DNA of 28,680 nt, from positions 1 through 28,680 of the forward strand of contig CAZSMH010000014.1 of the NCBI GenBank assembly GCA_964607965.1, written 5' to 3'. A program made the translations under genes and the position numbers. The DNA is from SZUA-584 sp964607965. GTDB taxonomy: Bacteria; Bacillota; Clostridia; Christensenellales; SZUA-584. Positions 7,562 to 16,383 of the stretch are shown piece after piece (the first letter of the stretch is position 1; every line of letters starts with the position of its first letter). Under the pieces are notes generated by a model, which ran no database searches, was not told where the DNA came from, and was given only the letters and a program-made list of their open reading frames with translations.

Positions 7562-8859
7562 GGTTCCCCCTTATATTCCGCAAGTCCTATATGTTTGTAC
7601 CTTTGTACTCTTTCCGTCAGCATTTCAGGCGTAATGTTCGCCCCGTCTGCAAAGATTCCTTCATTAAGGTTTTCAGCAGCTCTTTTTTCGTGCCCTATCA
7701 GTGCCCAAGCTGCATCTGCAAGATGCTCATACCGCTTATCCTTAAGCTCCCTGCATATGAACGATTGCCTCGGCTGATTGATGTCTTCACCGCATATCTG
7801 CATAAATCCATACTTGCCGCAAAGCGATATTACCCTGCTAAGCTGCTCTTTTGTATTGCGTGTGGGCATAAACGCAATAGCATCAAACCCAATCTTTTTG
7901 CACTCACTAAGTAAACTGCCGAGAAACTCATCCTCAAATTTCTGTGCTCTTTTATCTCCTGTCGGCGAAACCTCTACGTCCCCAAGGTAACAGTATGTCG
8001 GTATTGCTCCAATCTTTTTAATAAAAGCAACTGTTTCACACACCGGTACTATTTCATCACGTTCCGCATCTATGTATATGCCGGAGGTAAACCTGCTCTT
8101 TAATATGTTGAGCAAATCATATTCATAAAACTCATTTTGATTATCCTCAAGGTAGGCTCGCTGTTTTTCATTCAATGGGATTTTTAGCTTCCCCGATAGT
8201 AAAGCAATTAGTTCTTCCCCTTTGCCAGCTTTTTTAATCATTTTTTTGGACAGTGCGAACAATATATGTCTTTCTGTCACCTCTCCGCCAAAATCACTAT
8301 ACGATAACGGCAGCACGTCCGTATCATATTCTACTGAAATGCCGAAAATACTCATCTCTTTATTCAAGCGCTCGGTCATGGCTCTGTTGCGTTTATCTCT
8401 TGCTTTTCTTACTGTGCTTAAGAACGAATCCGCACTTGCTATTTGAGTATGAGGCAGCCCATGCGCGCATATATATGCGCAAGATTTCTGTTCAGGATTG
8501 TTTAACGTTTTTCCGCTAAGCTTCGTGCCGCTCCAGTCTGTACGTATCTCAAAACCTATCGTTGTTGCTATACCTAATATCTTGCCTGCCTCTATAAACT
8601 CCTCCGCGCCGTTAACCGCATCATGATCAATAATTCCGACTGCTTTAAGGCCGCTTTTATATGCAGCCCATACCGCCTTTGCCGGAGAATACGGCGAGAA
8701 TGAATATTTTGTATGCACATGATTGTTGGTATAATCCTCTCCTGCAGAGACTGTTAATTTACCGTTATTTAAAAGCGTTTTTATTTCTTTTAAAGCGGCA
8801 ATACGCTGGTCTGCGTATTGTGCATTCAATTGTTGAATCCATAGTTCTTCTTTATCCAT
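7558..8859 (-). CDS. PHP-domain metal-dependent phosphoesterase
   Basis: The 433-residue protein has the hallmarks of the PHP superfamily: HVH (residues 47-49), IIDHD (76-80), a metal-ligand Glu at 104 (GFE) and a His at 133 (CAHGL). The C-terminal half carries GEDINQPRQ, which probably supplies the last ligands. PHP proteins use two or three metal ions to hydrolyse phosphoesters; members include histidinol phosphatase, polymerase-associated PHP domains and sugar or nucleotide phosphoesterases. About 45 residues precede the first metal motif. Only four bases separate it from the SrlD-type gene, and it overlaps the SorE-type gene by ATGA, so it belongs to the sugar operon. It might dephosphorylate a dead-end sugar phosphate; the sequence does not show the substrate. 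Confidence 0.85.
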   Translation of the reverse strand: MDKEELWIQQLNAQYADQRIAALKEIKTLLNNGKLTVSAGEDYTNNHVHTKYSFSPYSPAKAVWAAYKSGLKAVGIIDHDAVNGAEEFIEAGKILGIATTIGFEIRTDWSGTKLSGKTLNNPEQKSCAYICAHGLPHTQIASADSFLSTVRKARDKRNRAMTERLNKEMSIFGISVEYDTDVLPLSYSDFGGEVTERHILFALSKKMIKKAGKGEELIALLSGKLKIPLNEKQRAYLEDNQNEFYEYDLLNILKSRFTSGIYIDAERDEIVPVCETVAFIKKIGAIPTYCYLGDVEVSPTGDKRAQKFEDEFLGSLLSECKKIGFDAIAFMPTRNTKEQLSRVISLCGKYGFMQICGEDINQPRQSFICRELKDKRYEHLADAAWALIGHEKRAAENLNEGIFADGANITPEMLTERVQRYKHIGLAEYKGEP

Positions 8860-8863
8860 ACTT

Positions 8864-9634
8864 TTAGTCCATCTGTTGACCGCCGGTTACATTCAGCGCC
8901 TGCCCTGTTATATATGCTGCCTCTTTGCTTGCAACAAACACAAGCATATTTGCTACATCAGCATAAGTACATCCTCGTTTTAGCGGTACCTTATCAATAT
9001 ATTTCTGTCTCACTTTTTCTTCTGTAATGCCTTGATTTTTCGCATACTGTTTAAACAGACTGTCTGTCCACAAGGGAGAATCCAGAAGGTTCCCCGGGCA
9101 GATTGCATTAACGCGGATATTATATTCAGCTAACTCCAGCGCAAGGCTTTGTACAAGCCCAACGCCTCCGAATTTTGATGCAGCATACGCCGAATTCCTA
9201 TACGACCCCTTTTTGCCTGATTTGGAGTTTATCTGTATAATTGAACCCCCGTTTGTTTTCATATGAGGCACGGCCGCCTTCGCGATATTATAAAAACCGC
9301 ATAAATTGACATCTATTACTTTCTTCCAAGTGAGAGAATCAAAATCCTCAATTGAACCGGAAATCAGTATCGCGGCATTGGAAACAAGTATATCAATACC
9401 GCCGAGATGCTTAACTGCACTGTTAATAAAGCTCTCACATGAATCAAAGTCTGAAACATCCAGTCCGAATGCTGCTCCGTCCCTCAGCGTCTTTGCCGTT
9501 TCCTTAGCCTTATTTATATTTATATCTCCTATAACAACTTGAGCGCCTTCATCACACATACGCTGGGCAAGCGCTTGCCCCAAACCCTGAGCCGCTCCGG
9601 TTACAGCTGCTTTCTTTCCTTTTAATCGCTGCAT
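8864..9634 (-). CDS. srlD: SrlD-type short-chain dehydrogenase (sorbitol-6-phosphate 2-dehydrogenase family)
   Basis: The 256-residue classical SDR has cofactor motif TGAAQGLG (12-19), Asp37 favouring NAD over NADP, the NA motif at 86-87, and catalytic Ser137, Tyr150 and Lys154. The segment YIDKVPLKRGCTYADVANML and the end TGQALNVTGGQQMD are very like E. coli SrlD, which oxidises D-glucitol 6-phosphate to D-fructose 6-phosphate. This fits the SorE-type gene two places downstream, because SorE makes D-glucitol 6-phosphate. The start overlaps the end of the kinase gene by 13 bases, suggesting coupled translation. An alternative is another alditol-phosphate or sugar dehydrogenase of the same subfamily. 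Confidence 0.88.
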   Translation of the reverse strand: MQRLKGKKAAVTGAAQGLGQALAQRMCDEGAQVVIGDININKAKETAKTLRDGAAFGLDVSDFDSCESFINSAVKHLGGIDILVSNAAILISGSIEDFDSLTWKKVIDVNLCGFYNIAKAAVPHMKTNGGSIIQINSKSGKKGSYRNSAYAASKFGGVGLVQSLALELAEYNIRVNAICPGNLLDSPLWTDSLFKQYAKNQGITEEKVRQKYIDKVPLKRGCTYADVANMLVFVASKEAAYITGQALNVTGGQQMD

Positions 9635-11127
9635 AAATTATTTGCTTCCTTATATAACCTCTTTATCTTTAGAAACCTGCAGTAATGTTCGTTCCATTTG
9701 TTCGTTTCTTTTGGCTCAAAACTTAAAACTTTGAATGAATCACGAATAACCTGCCGGACTTCAGACATGTCAGCAACTTCTCCCGATGCCATAACCTGTA
9801 CCATCAGATTGCCTATGGCAGTAGCTTCAGCAGGTCCTGCTATGGTTTCTCTTCCTGTTGCATTTGCTGCAAATTGATTCAGCAACAAATTTTTAGATCC
9901 TCCTCCTACAATATGCATTACATTTATGCGCCTGCCCTTTAGTATCTCAAGGCTTTCAAACGCTTCACGATAGCTCATTGCTAAGCTTTCATATACCGCC
10001 CTTGCAATCTCGCCTTTGCTTGTTGGCACAGGTTGATCGGTCGTTTTGCAGTATGCCTGTATCTTGCGGATCATATCGTCACCATCAAAGAATAAATGAT
10101 CATTAACATCTATAAAAGACTTGAATTCCGGAGCGTTCTTGGATAAGTCTATTATATCGTCCCAGCTTAACGGTTCTTCTCTGTCCCATTGTTTTTTGCA
10201 GCATTGAATAATCCACAAGCCCATGATGTTTTGAAGCAATCTGTATTTTCCGTCAACTGTACCCTCGTTGGAGAGCTTTTTATCAAATACGGTGTCGTTG
10301 ACAATGGCCGTTTTTGAAACAATGCCTATAAGCGACCACGTGCCTGAGGATATAAACGCGTAATCGCTTTCTCTGACAGGCAAAGACGCAACAGCGGATG
10401 CTGTGTCATGGGACCCGACGCAAAAAACAGGTGTTTCGCATTTTTGCCCTGTTTGCTCTTTAAGCTGTGCAGTTAAGTATCCTTTTACCGTGCCGCTTGT
10501 TTGAACAGGCGCCAACATGCTATCTGGCAGCCCTATCATCTTTATTATTTCTTTCGACCATGTTCTGTTTTGTTTATTGAGCATCTGTGTTGTTGTCGCA
10601 TGTGTATACTCAGAAGATATGCTGCCGCACAGCATATATCCAAGAAGATCCGGCAACAACAGCATTTTGTAAGCGATGCTCAGCTGCGGATCTCCCGAAA
10701 TTATCATATCATATAACTGGAACAATGTATTATATTCCCAGTTTGCTATGCCGGTTATGTCAAAAGCAGTTTTTTCTCCGTACTTTTCAACGAACGCTTT
10801 CATGCCGCGCTGTCCGCGGGGGTCCCTGTATGCTCTTGGGTTTCCAATAAGACGTCCCTTAGAGTCAATCAGTCCAAAATCGACACCCCAAGTATCAATT
10901 CCAATACCCGACAGTGCAGCGCCTTTTTTTCGGCACAGGCAAATACCGCTTATAATATTGGAATAAAGCCCGAGTATATCCCAGAAATATGCCTCATCAA
11001 CACGGATATACGAGTTTGAAAAGCGGTTTATTTCATTTATAGTGATACGTTGTCCATTAAATTCGCCGAGTATAGTACGCCCGTTGCTTGCGCCAAGATC
11101 GGCTGCAAGGAAATTCTTTGTAGCCAA
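9622..11127 (-). CDS. rhaB: RhaB-type FGGY carbohydrate kinase (rhamnulokinase-like)
   Basis: I prefer the TTG at 11127, which begins (M)ATKNFLAADLG and has AGAGAGG about ten bases upstream; a longer TTG-started reading from 11157 is less likely. The product is 501 residues, the normal rhamnulokinase length. Motifs are DLGASNGR near the start, GIDTWGVDFGL at about 76-86, GSHDTASAV with the presumed catalytic Asp, SSGTWSLIG, and GGGSKN in the C-terminal half. Family members phosphorylate 2-ketoses, and RhaB acts on O-1 of L-rhamnulose; close relatives act on L-fuculose. It follows fucI directly, so it probably phosphorylates the ketose that isomerase makes. No rhamnulose or fuculose phosphate aldolase accompanies it, which argues against simple rhamnose or fucose use. 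Confidence 0.88.
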   Translation of the reverse strand: MATKNFLAADLGASNGRTILGEFNGQRITINEINRFSNSYIRVDEAYFWDILGLYSNIISGICLCRKKGAALSGIGIDTWGVDFGLIDSKGRLIGNPRAYRDPRGQRGMKAFVEKYGEKTAFDITGIANWEYNTLFQLYDMIISGDPQLSIAYKMLLLPDLLGYMLCGSISSEYTHATTTQMLNKQNRTWSKEIIKMIGLPDSMLAPVQTSGTVKGYLTAQLKEQTGQKCETPVFCVGSHDTASAVASLPVRESDYAFISSGTWSLIGIVSKTAIVNDTVFDKKLSNEGTVDGKYRLLQNIMGLWIIQCCKKQWDREEPLSWDDIIDLSKNAPEFKSFIDVNDHLFFDGDDMIRKIQAYCKTTDQPVPTSKGEIARAVYESLAMSYREAFESLEILKGRRINVMHIVGGGSKNLLLNQFAANATGRETIAGPAEATAIGNLMVQVMASGEVADMSEVRQVIRDSFKVLSFEPKETNKWNEHYCRFLKIKRLYKEANNLCSD

Positions 11128-11184
11128 TTGGACAAAACCTCTCTTTACTATAATCAATTTATTATAGCCGGCGTTTTTTACCTG

Positions 11185-12945
11185 CTATTTCCCGTAAAGC
11201 GGCCCAAAGTTCTTGCAACAGAAATAATCCGCACTCTCGAGATTATCTGTACCAAAAGCGTTCCACGACGAAGGACGGAATATGTTTATTTCCTCAACGT
11301 TATGCATGTTTACCGGTATCCTTAGCATTGAAGCCAGCGTTATCATATCGGCGCCAATATGCCCGTAGTTTACGGCACCATGATTCGCGCCCCAGTTTGC
11401 CATAACGCTGTAAACATCCGTAAATGCGCCCCTTCCGGTTAATCTCGGCGCAAACCAAGTTGTCGGCCATGTCGGGTCTGTACGCTGTTCCAGAATTTTG
11501 TGTATATCGTCCGACAGCTCCACCGTATAACCTTCTGCAATTTGCAGTACCGGACCGAAATTCTTAACGAGATTTATACGGCTCATAGTAACCGGCATAC
11601 CGCCCCGCGTCTTAATATGACTTGAAAAACCTCCGCCTCTAAAATAACCTTTATTTGCAGGACACCAATCAGTTGCTCTCAAACATTTTTCAACTTCTTT
11701 ATCGGTAATCTCCCAGAAAGGTTTAATTGCCGGCAAGCCATTTTTAGTCTGCTCACCTGTCCCGTCAATACAGACCGCCCCCGAGTTTAGAAGGTGTATT
11801 ATGCCGTGTCTGCCATCCTCCGGCAACTCTTTGCCTGTTACGCGTTTAACCGCTTCCGGGCTCCAATAAGTACGAACATCAGAAAAAATCGAAGCAGTGT
11901 TTGTTAAAAGGTGACCGAAAAGCATAGCAGTGCCGTTAAGGCTGTCATTCTCCGTCGCAAACACATATGGCGTTCGCTTTCCGTTCCAATCGAACGATGA
12001 GCACAAAATAGATTCAACGAAATCAGCATTTGGGAAATGGTCTGTCCATTGGCGCTGTCCCTGAAAGCCACCGGCAATAGCATTGTGTCCCATGCTTTCC
12101 TCATTATATCCTTTTTCTTTAAGTACGGGATTGCCGTTCATAAGGTCCTTGGCAATCAGAGCACATTTGACAGTGAACTCCCATTCCCAGTCTTTGCGTT
12201 CTCTTGAATCGGATTCCGGATTCGTATCCGCGCTTTCCTTACAGTTTGCTTTAACCCAGGCCAGCGCTTTTTCCAACTCATCTTTGTCATATATCTCTTC
12301 CTCAATGCGGCGTATATACTCTGACATGTCAACCTGCTCACACCGCATGCCAAGAAAGCTTTCAAAGAAATCCGGATTGGCGATAGATCCTACTATTCCC
12401 ATCGATACGCCGCCGCATGACAAGTAGCTCTTTCCCCTCATTTGCCCGACCGCTGCAGCGGCCCGCGCGAACCGCAGTATCTTTTGCGTCACATCAGCAG
12501 GAATGCTATGATCGTTTGCGTCCTGCACATCGCGCCCGTAAATTGAAAATGCGGGCAGCCCCTTTTGAGTATGTGCTGCAAGTACCGCCGCCAGGTACAC
12601 CGCTCCTGGCCGTTCCGTTCCGTTAAACCCCCAAACCGCTTTAGGCATCAAGGGGTCCATGTCCATTGTCTCGCTCCCATAGCACCAGCAGGGCGTCACG
12701 GAAAGCGTTGCACAAACGCCTTCTCTTTGAAATTTCTCCGCGCATTTTGCGGCTTCATAAACACCGCCTATTGTCGAATCGGCTATCACACATTGTACCG
12801 GGTTCCCATGTCTGTCTTTTACATTGGAACTTATCAGTTCCGCCGCCGACTTTGCCATATTCATTGTCTGTTTTTCCAGACTGCCGCGGACGTTTATTTT
12901 TCCTTCCCTTCCGTCAATAACCGGACGAATGCCTATCTTAACCAT
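11185..12945 (-). CDS. fucI: L-fucose isomerase
   Basis: The 586-residue product matches E. coli FucI (591 residues) along its whole length. The metal-binding residues line up as Glu332 (in ATENDSLNG), Asp356 (in SDVRTYWSPEA) and His522 (in WGANHGAV), equivalent to Glu337, Asp361 and His528. FucI is a manganese-dependent cytosolic enzyme that interconverts L-fucose and L-fuculose; the family also accepts D-arabinose and other aldoses with the same configuration at C2-C4, which L-galactose shares. The ATG start has AGGAGGAG upstream. Here it sits with a RhaB-type kinase and a FucU-type mutarotase but no FucA aldolase. The 73-base gap before it contains a perfect 20-base palindrome. Confidence 0.95.
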   Translation of the reverse strand: MVKIGIRPVIDGREGKINVRGSLEKQTMNMAKSAAELISSNVKDRHGNPVQCVIADSTIGGVYEAAKCAEKFQREGVCATLSVTPCWCYGSETMDMDPLMPKAVWGFNGTERPGAVYLAAVLAAHTQKGLPAFSIYGRDVQDANDHSIPADVTQKILRFARAAAAVGQMRGKSYLSCGGVSMGIVGSIANPDFFESFLGMRCEQVDMSEYIRRIEEEIYDKDELEKALAWVKANCKESADTNPESDSRERKDWEWEFTVKCALIAKDLMNGNPVLKEKGYNEESMGHNAIAGGFQGQRQWTDHFPNADFVESILCSSFDWNGKRTPYVFATENDSLNGTAMLFGHLLTNTASIFSDVRTYWSPEAVKRVTGKELPEDGRHGIIHLLNSGAVCIDGTGEQTKNGLPAIKPFWEITDKEVEKCLRATDWCPANKGYFRGGGFSSHIKTRGGMPVTMSRINLVKNFGPVLQIAEGYTVELSDDIHKILEQRTDPTWPTTWFAPRLTGRGAFTDVYSVMANWGANHGAVNYGHIGADMITLASMLRIPVNMHNVEEINIFRPSSWNAFGTDNLESADYFCCKNFGPLYGK

Positions 12946-12970
12946 AACTCCTCCTCTTGTTCCGACCCTG

Positions 12971-12990
12971 TCAGTAAATATATTTACTGA
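12971..12990. promoter_or_regulatory. Perfect 20-bp palindrome upstream of fucI, candidate operator
   Basis: TCAGTAAATATATTTACTGA is its own reverse complement. It lies in the 73-base gap between the PF08013 gene and fucI, one of only two sizeable gaps in the metabolic part of the operon. On the minus strand a TTGACA (13007-13012) precedes it, but no acceptable -10 lies 16-18 bases downstream; the palindrome occupies that position. It could be an operator for an internal promoter, an activator site or an RNA hairpin. It lacks the central CG typical of LacI-family operators. Confidence 0.45.
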
Positions 12991-13018
12991 TTTGTCTTTG
13001 TATTTTTGTCAAAAATGC

Positions 13019-14293
13019 TTATCTGTAGGTTCTGATGACGTTTTTAATACGCTGCTTAATCAGCTTCTCCGCAGCCGCAGTACCCGCTGCCCCAATCACA
13101 CTCTCTTTCTGTTCCGGGAAATACTGTGAAATCAAGCCGTACGGTATGGAAAGTGCATTGATATTTTTTATAAGTCTCTTAATTGACGCTTTAATTTCGG
13201 CATCATCCAAGTAGTATCGGCACCTGTCCGAAAGGCTATACTTTCTCGCGTATGCCTTATTCTGTTCACAGCCGTGATAATAATTTGTCCAGTATTTATT
13301 ATCTTTCATGAGCTTCCCTTCGAGAGTATCACGAAAATATGAGTATCCTCCTTCTGGTGAAAACGGATAAAGAATCCGCTCCATATCCTCAAGAGCAAAA
13401 AGGGCCTCACGCAACGCAAAGGTTAATGCAGGCCCTACCTTTAATATTGCGATACCGTCACGCCGCATTTCATCCAGTGCCGCTTTGGGCTGATAGTCGG
13501 TCGAATGACCTTCTAATACAATCCCGTCAAGCCCTTTGGCAAATTTAATAAGCTCTTTTGCCTTGTCTGCATCATACTGTATTATAGTGTCATCCGCGAA
13601 CTCCACTCCCGGTTGTACCACTACGGCGATAACGCGGTTCCATGCTTCTTTCAACCCCTGATTGAAAAATGCTCTTTTAAACTCATCCAGTGTATTTTTG
13701 AGGTGCTTAGGAGATGTTACGTTTATCGCATCTTCATTTTCAGTCGCGCCGCCGGGAACAGGCACCTCACTACCTATGACATAAACGGGTTTGGTGCCGG
13801 TTGAGGTTGCTTCTGCAGTCAAACAAAGCCGAGCTGCCCGTTTTGCTATAGTACTTTCAGGTAAGCGTTCCGTTTTGGAGTCATCGCCCAACCGCATGCT
13901 GGTGTCTATATGTATCTTCGAGAAACCGGCCGCCACATATTGTCTTATAAGTACTTCTGCTTTCTCCATAGCCTCATCTTCAGCTTCACCTTGCCATGTC
14001 AATGGCCCTAGGTGGTCTCCTCCGATTATTAGCTGTCCCTCATCAAGTCCCACTTCTCGAGCAATATGACGAACTAACGCAACAAAATCAATCGGTTTCA
14101 TTTCTGTGTATCCGCCATATTGATTTACTTGATTAGCGGTCGATTCAATGAGCACCATAAGGCCATTGTCCCTCCCGTCTTCCATAGCCGCTTCCAGAAC
14201 AAATCTGTTGGCACTGCAAATAGAACAAATGGCCATATCGCTCCCATTTTTTTGAGCTTTTATTAACTGACTAAAAAATTTTTCAGCCTTCAT
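13019..14293 (-). CDS. GatZ/KbaZ-like protein (PF08013), probable D-tagatose 6-phosphate 4-epimerase
   Basis: The start MKAEKFFSQL at 14293, with AGGTG upstream, gives 424 residues, the normal family length; the longer frame would overlap the preceding gene. Landmarks are GGDHLGPLTW (91-100), IHIDTSM (127-133) and VIGSEVPVPGG. GatZ and KbaZ were described as non-catalytic partners of the class II tagatose-bisphosphate aldolases GatY and KbaY. A stand-alone Agrobacterium PF08013 member was later shown to epimerise D-tagatose 6-phosphate to D-fructose 6-phosphate at C4. No GatY/KbaY gene is in this window and a GatD-type dehydrogenase gene lies two places upstream, so the epimerase role fits better. 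The gene begins eight bases after the aldo/keto reductase stop. Confidence 0.85.
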   Translation of the reverse strand: MKAEKFFSQLIKAQKNGSDMAICSICSANRFVLEAAMEDGRDNGLMVLIESTANQVNQYGGYTEMKPIDFVALVRHIAREVGLDEGQLIIGGDHLGPLTWQGEAEDEAMEKAEVLIRQYVAAGFSKIHIDTSMRLGDDSKTERLPESTIAKRAARLCLTAEATSTGTKPVYVIGSEVPVPGGATENEDAINVTSPKHLKNTLDEFKRAFFNQGLKEAWNRVIAVVVQPGVEFADDTIIQYDADKAKELIKFAKGLDGIVLEGHSTDYQPKAALDEMRRDGIAILKVGPALTFALREALFALEDMERILYPFSPEGGYSYFRDTLEGKLMKDNKYWTNYYHGCEQNKAYARKYSLSDRCRYYLDDAEIKASIKRLIKNINALSIPYGLISQYFPEQKESVIGAAGTAAAEKLIKQRIKNVIRTYR

Positions 14294-14300
14294 TATGCAC

Positions 14301-15311
14301 CTATTTTGTAATCGTTCCGTCCAAATCCCAAAGATCTTCCCATCCCTTAGCATCCGGCCAGAGAAAAACCTGTCCTTTGATAAGACGGCAGTTGCTGTCT
14401 ACCGATTTTATAATCTCCATCTCCCTGTCTGAGAGCGGGTCCTCTGTTACGCACCTTAGGTTGCTGGTATACTCGTTTTCGTATACCGAGAACGGGATCG
14501 GCGTCTGTCCTCGCTGTACTGCCCATTTGATGCAGATTATTGCAGGGTGTACGCCGTGCGTCTTTGCGATTTCCACTACCTTTGGAATCTGAATATCCAC
14601 AACATCTTTTTCCGTTTTGTCACGGTCGGGACGCGTTGGAGAACCGATAGGGCAAAAACCAATCGGTTGCACCTTATGCCGGACGGCATATTCAAAAAGT
14701 TCAGTCTGTTGGAAGCTTGGATGCAGTTCCATTTCAATAACAGCGGGCTTTATCCGGCAAAGAGGCAATACAGCTTCAAGTTTGGGTATGGTCATGCTCG
14801 ACATACCAATGTATTTAACAAGTCCCAAATCAACCAGCCGCTCGCATTGCTGCCAAGTCTCCATAAATCTCTCAACGGAAAAAGGCTTTGAGTCCGGATT
14901 GCGCGAGTCGCCGTCACAGCCAGGAGCATGATAGTTTGGAAACGGCCAATGTATAAAATACGCATCAATGTAATTAAGGCGCAGGTCTTTCAAGCTTTTT
15001 GCGCAAGAAATCAACACGTCACCTCTGCCATGCATATCGTTCCAGACTTTTGATGTTATAAACAGTTCTTCTCTTTTGACTATCCCATTATCAAATGCGT
15101 CCTGAAACACCTCGCCTATCAGATGCTCGTTACCATATACAGCCGCGCAGTCAAACATACGGTACCCAACTTTAATTGCCCCTGATACAGCAGCCGCAAC
15201 CTGCTCAGGAGTAAATCTGTCTGAGCCAAATGTCCCCATACCGATGCAGGGCATCATGCCGCCATCGTACAGTTTCCTTTGTGGCACTTTGTTAGGATCA
15301 ATAAATTCCAT
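14301..15311 (-). CDS. Aldo/keto reductase
   Basis: I choose the ATG at 15311 (MEFIDPNKVPQRKL), which has GGAGG seven bases upstream and starts one base after the stop of the GatD-type gene. The product is 336 residues. The AKR catalytic tetrad is visible as Asp54, Tyr59, Lys88 and His121 (FDCAAVYGNE, TSKVW, YFIHWP). C-terminal PIPFSVYENEYTSNL resembles the usual nucleotide-binding stretch, but the IPKS motif of many AKRs reads IPFS here. The family reduces aldoses or other aldehydes to alcohols with NADPH, or runs in reverse. It might interconvert an aldose and its alditol in this pathway. The substrate cannot be read from the sequence. Confidence 0.85.
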   Translation of the reverse strand: MEFIDPNKVPQRKLYDGGMMPCIGMGTFGSDRFTPEQVAAAVSGAIKVGYRMFDCAAVYGNEHLIGEVFQDAFDNGIVKREELFITSKVWNDMHGRGDVLISCAKSLKDLRLNYIDAYFIHWPFPNYHAPGCDGDSRNPDSKPFSVERFMETWQQCERLVDLGLVKYIGMSSMTIPKLEAVLPLCRIKPAVIEMELHPSFQQTELFEYAVRHKVQPIGFCPIGSPTRPDRDKTEKDVVDIQIPKVVEIAKTHGVHPAIICIKWAVQRGQTPIPFSVYENEYTSNLRCVTEDPLSDREMEIIKSVDSNCRLIKGQVFLWPDAKGWEDLWDLDGTITK

Positions 15312-15312
15312 T

Positions 15313-16374
15313 TTAATTCCTCCATGTTTCATAGTTAGTCAATAATACCTTCCCATTAACAGTGCCCGGCGTCTTGAATTTTTGAAACGCCTCCAGCGCC
15401 TGAGACATTGATATACGCTCCCCAATTAAACCTTCATCAAATTTCAGCTTTCCTGCAGCGTAATACTCCGCCGTCATTTTCCATTCGATTCCCGGAAAAG
15501 GCGCGCTGTAGCTCATCCATGAACCTGTTAAACGAAATTCTTTTCGGTTCATGTTCTCCCATTCTTCCGATGTAAAGCAAAGCTCGGTATGCGGCGTTCC
15601 GATAAAGCAGACACTAGCTTTCGCTGCAGCAAGCTTGAACGCCAATTTCATTGTCGCTGCTGCACCTGCCGTTTCAAAAATATAATCGAAACCGCTACCG
15701 TCTGCGAATATAAAAGCGTCATCAACGAACCCTTGATTTAGCGTGTTTATTGTAAAGTCGGCACCAAGTCTTTCGGCAAGCGCAAGCCTTACATCACTTA
15801 TATCAAACACTGCCAACTTCTTAGCGCCAAGAAGCTTTGCCCATTGAAAAGCATAAATACCTATTGTTCCGGCGCCGAGTATTGCAACCGTTCCTCCGCC
15901 TTTAAAACCGCTTTGCATTATCCCGTGAAGCGCTACGGTAGAGGGTTCAAACATTGCGCCTTGTTCAAAACTTATGGACTTATCGAATACAACAACATTG
16001 CGTTCAGGAAGTACAACATAGTCGGCATTGCTGCCGTTTTGACGCGAGCCCACAAAGCTATAGTGCTTGCATTGTGCGTAATAACCACGCTGGCAATCGT
16101 TGCAGACCATGCATGGCAACAAAGGCGCACCCGTTACCCTGTCACCGACGTTGACCGACTTTACTCCATTCCCGACCTCGACAACTTCACCCGCAAACTC
16201 ATGCCCAAGCACAATCGGGTAAGAGTGAGCTGCGTTATTAAGAACCCGCGGAATATCCGAACCACATATTCCAGAAACCGCCACCCTTATTTTTACCATA
16301 TCATCGGTAACACAAGGTTCTTCGATATCCATATATCTGACATCTTCGTTTGCCACTACTACAGCTGCTTTCAC
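15313..16374 (-). CDS. gatD: GatD-type zinc dehydrogenase (galactitol-1-phosphate 5-dehydrogenase family)
   Basis: The 353-residue product starts at GTG 16374 with GAGGT five bases upstream. Catalytic zinc ligands are Cys37, His58-Glu59 and Glu143; structural zinc ligands are Cys88, Cys91, Cys94 and Cys102. GAGTIG (167-172) and Asp191 indicate NAD binding. Stretches such as GICGSDIPRV, NNAAHSYPIVLGHEFAGE, LLPCMVCNDC, YSFVGSR and LTGSWMSYSAPFPGIEW track E. coli GatD closely. GatD oxidises galactitol 1-phosphate to D-tagatose 6-phosphate. The neighbouring PF08013 protein would then convert that product to D-fructose 6-phosphate. A related Agrobacterium enzyme of the same superfamily oxidises free D-altritol, so an unphosphorylated polyol remains possible. 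Confidence 0.88.
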   Translation of the reverse strand: MKAAVVVANEDVRYMDIEEPCVTDDMVKIRVAVSGICGSDIPRVLNNAAHSYPIVLGHEFAGEVVEVGNGVKSVNVGDRVTGAPLLPCMVCNDCQRGYYAQCKHYSFVGSRQNGSNADYVVLPERNVVVFDKSISFEQGAMFEPSTVALHGIMQSGFKGGGTVAILGAGTIGIYAFQWAKLLGAKKLAVFDISDVRLALAERLGADFTINTLNQGFVDDAFIFADGSGFDYIFETAGAAATMKLAFKLAAAKASVCFIGTPHTELCFTSEEWENMNRKEFRLTGSWMSYSAPFPGIEWKMTAEYYAAGKLKFDEGLIGERISMSQALEAFQKFKTPGTVNGKVLLTNYETWRN

Positions 16375-16383
16375 GTCATACCT

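Noticed and set aside
9622..12945. Simple L-fucose or L-rhamnose catabolic operon
   Set aside because: fucI, fucU and a RhaB-type kinase are present, but no FucA/RhaD aldolase or lactaldehyde reductase is, and the remaining enzymes are of the sorbose/galactitol type.
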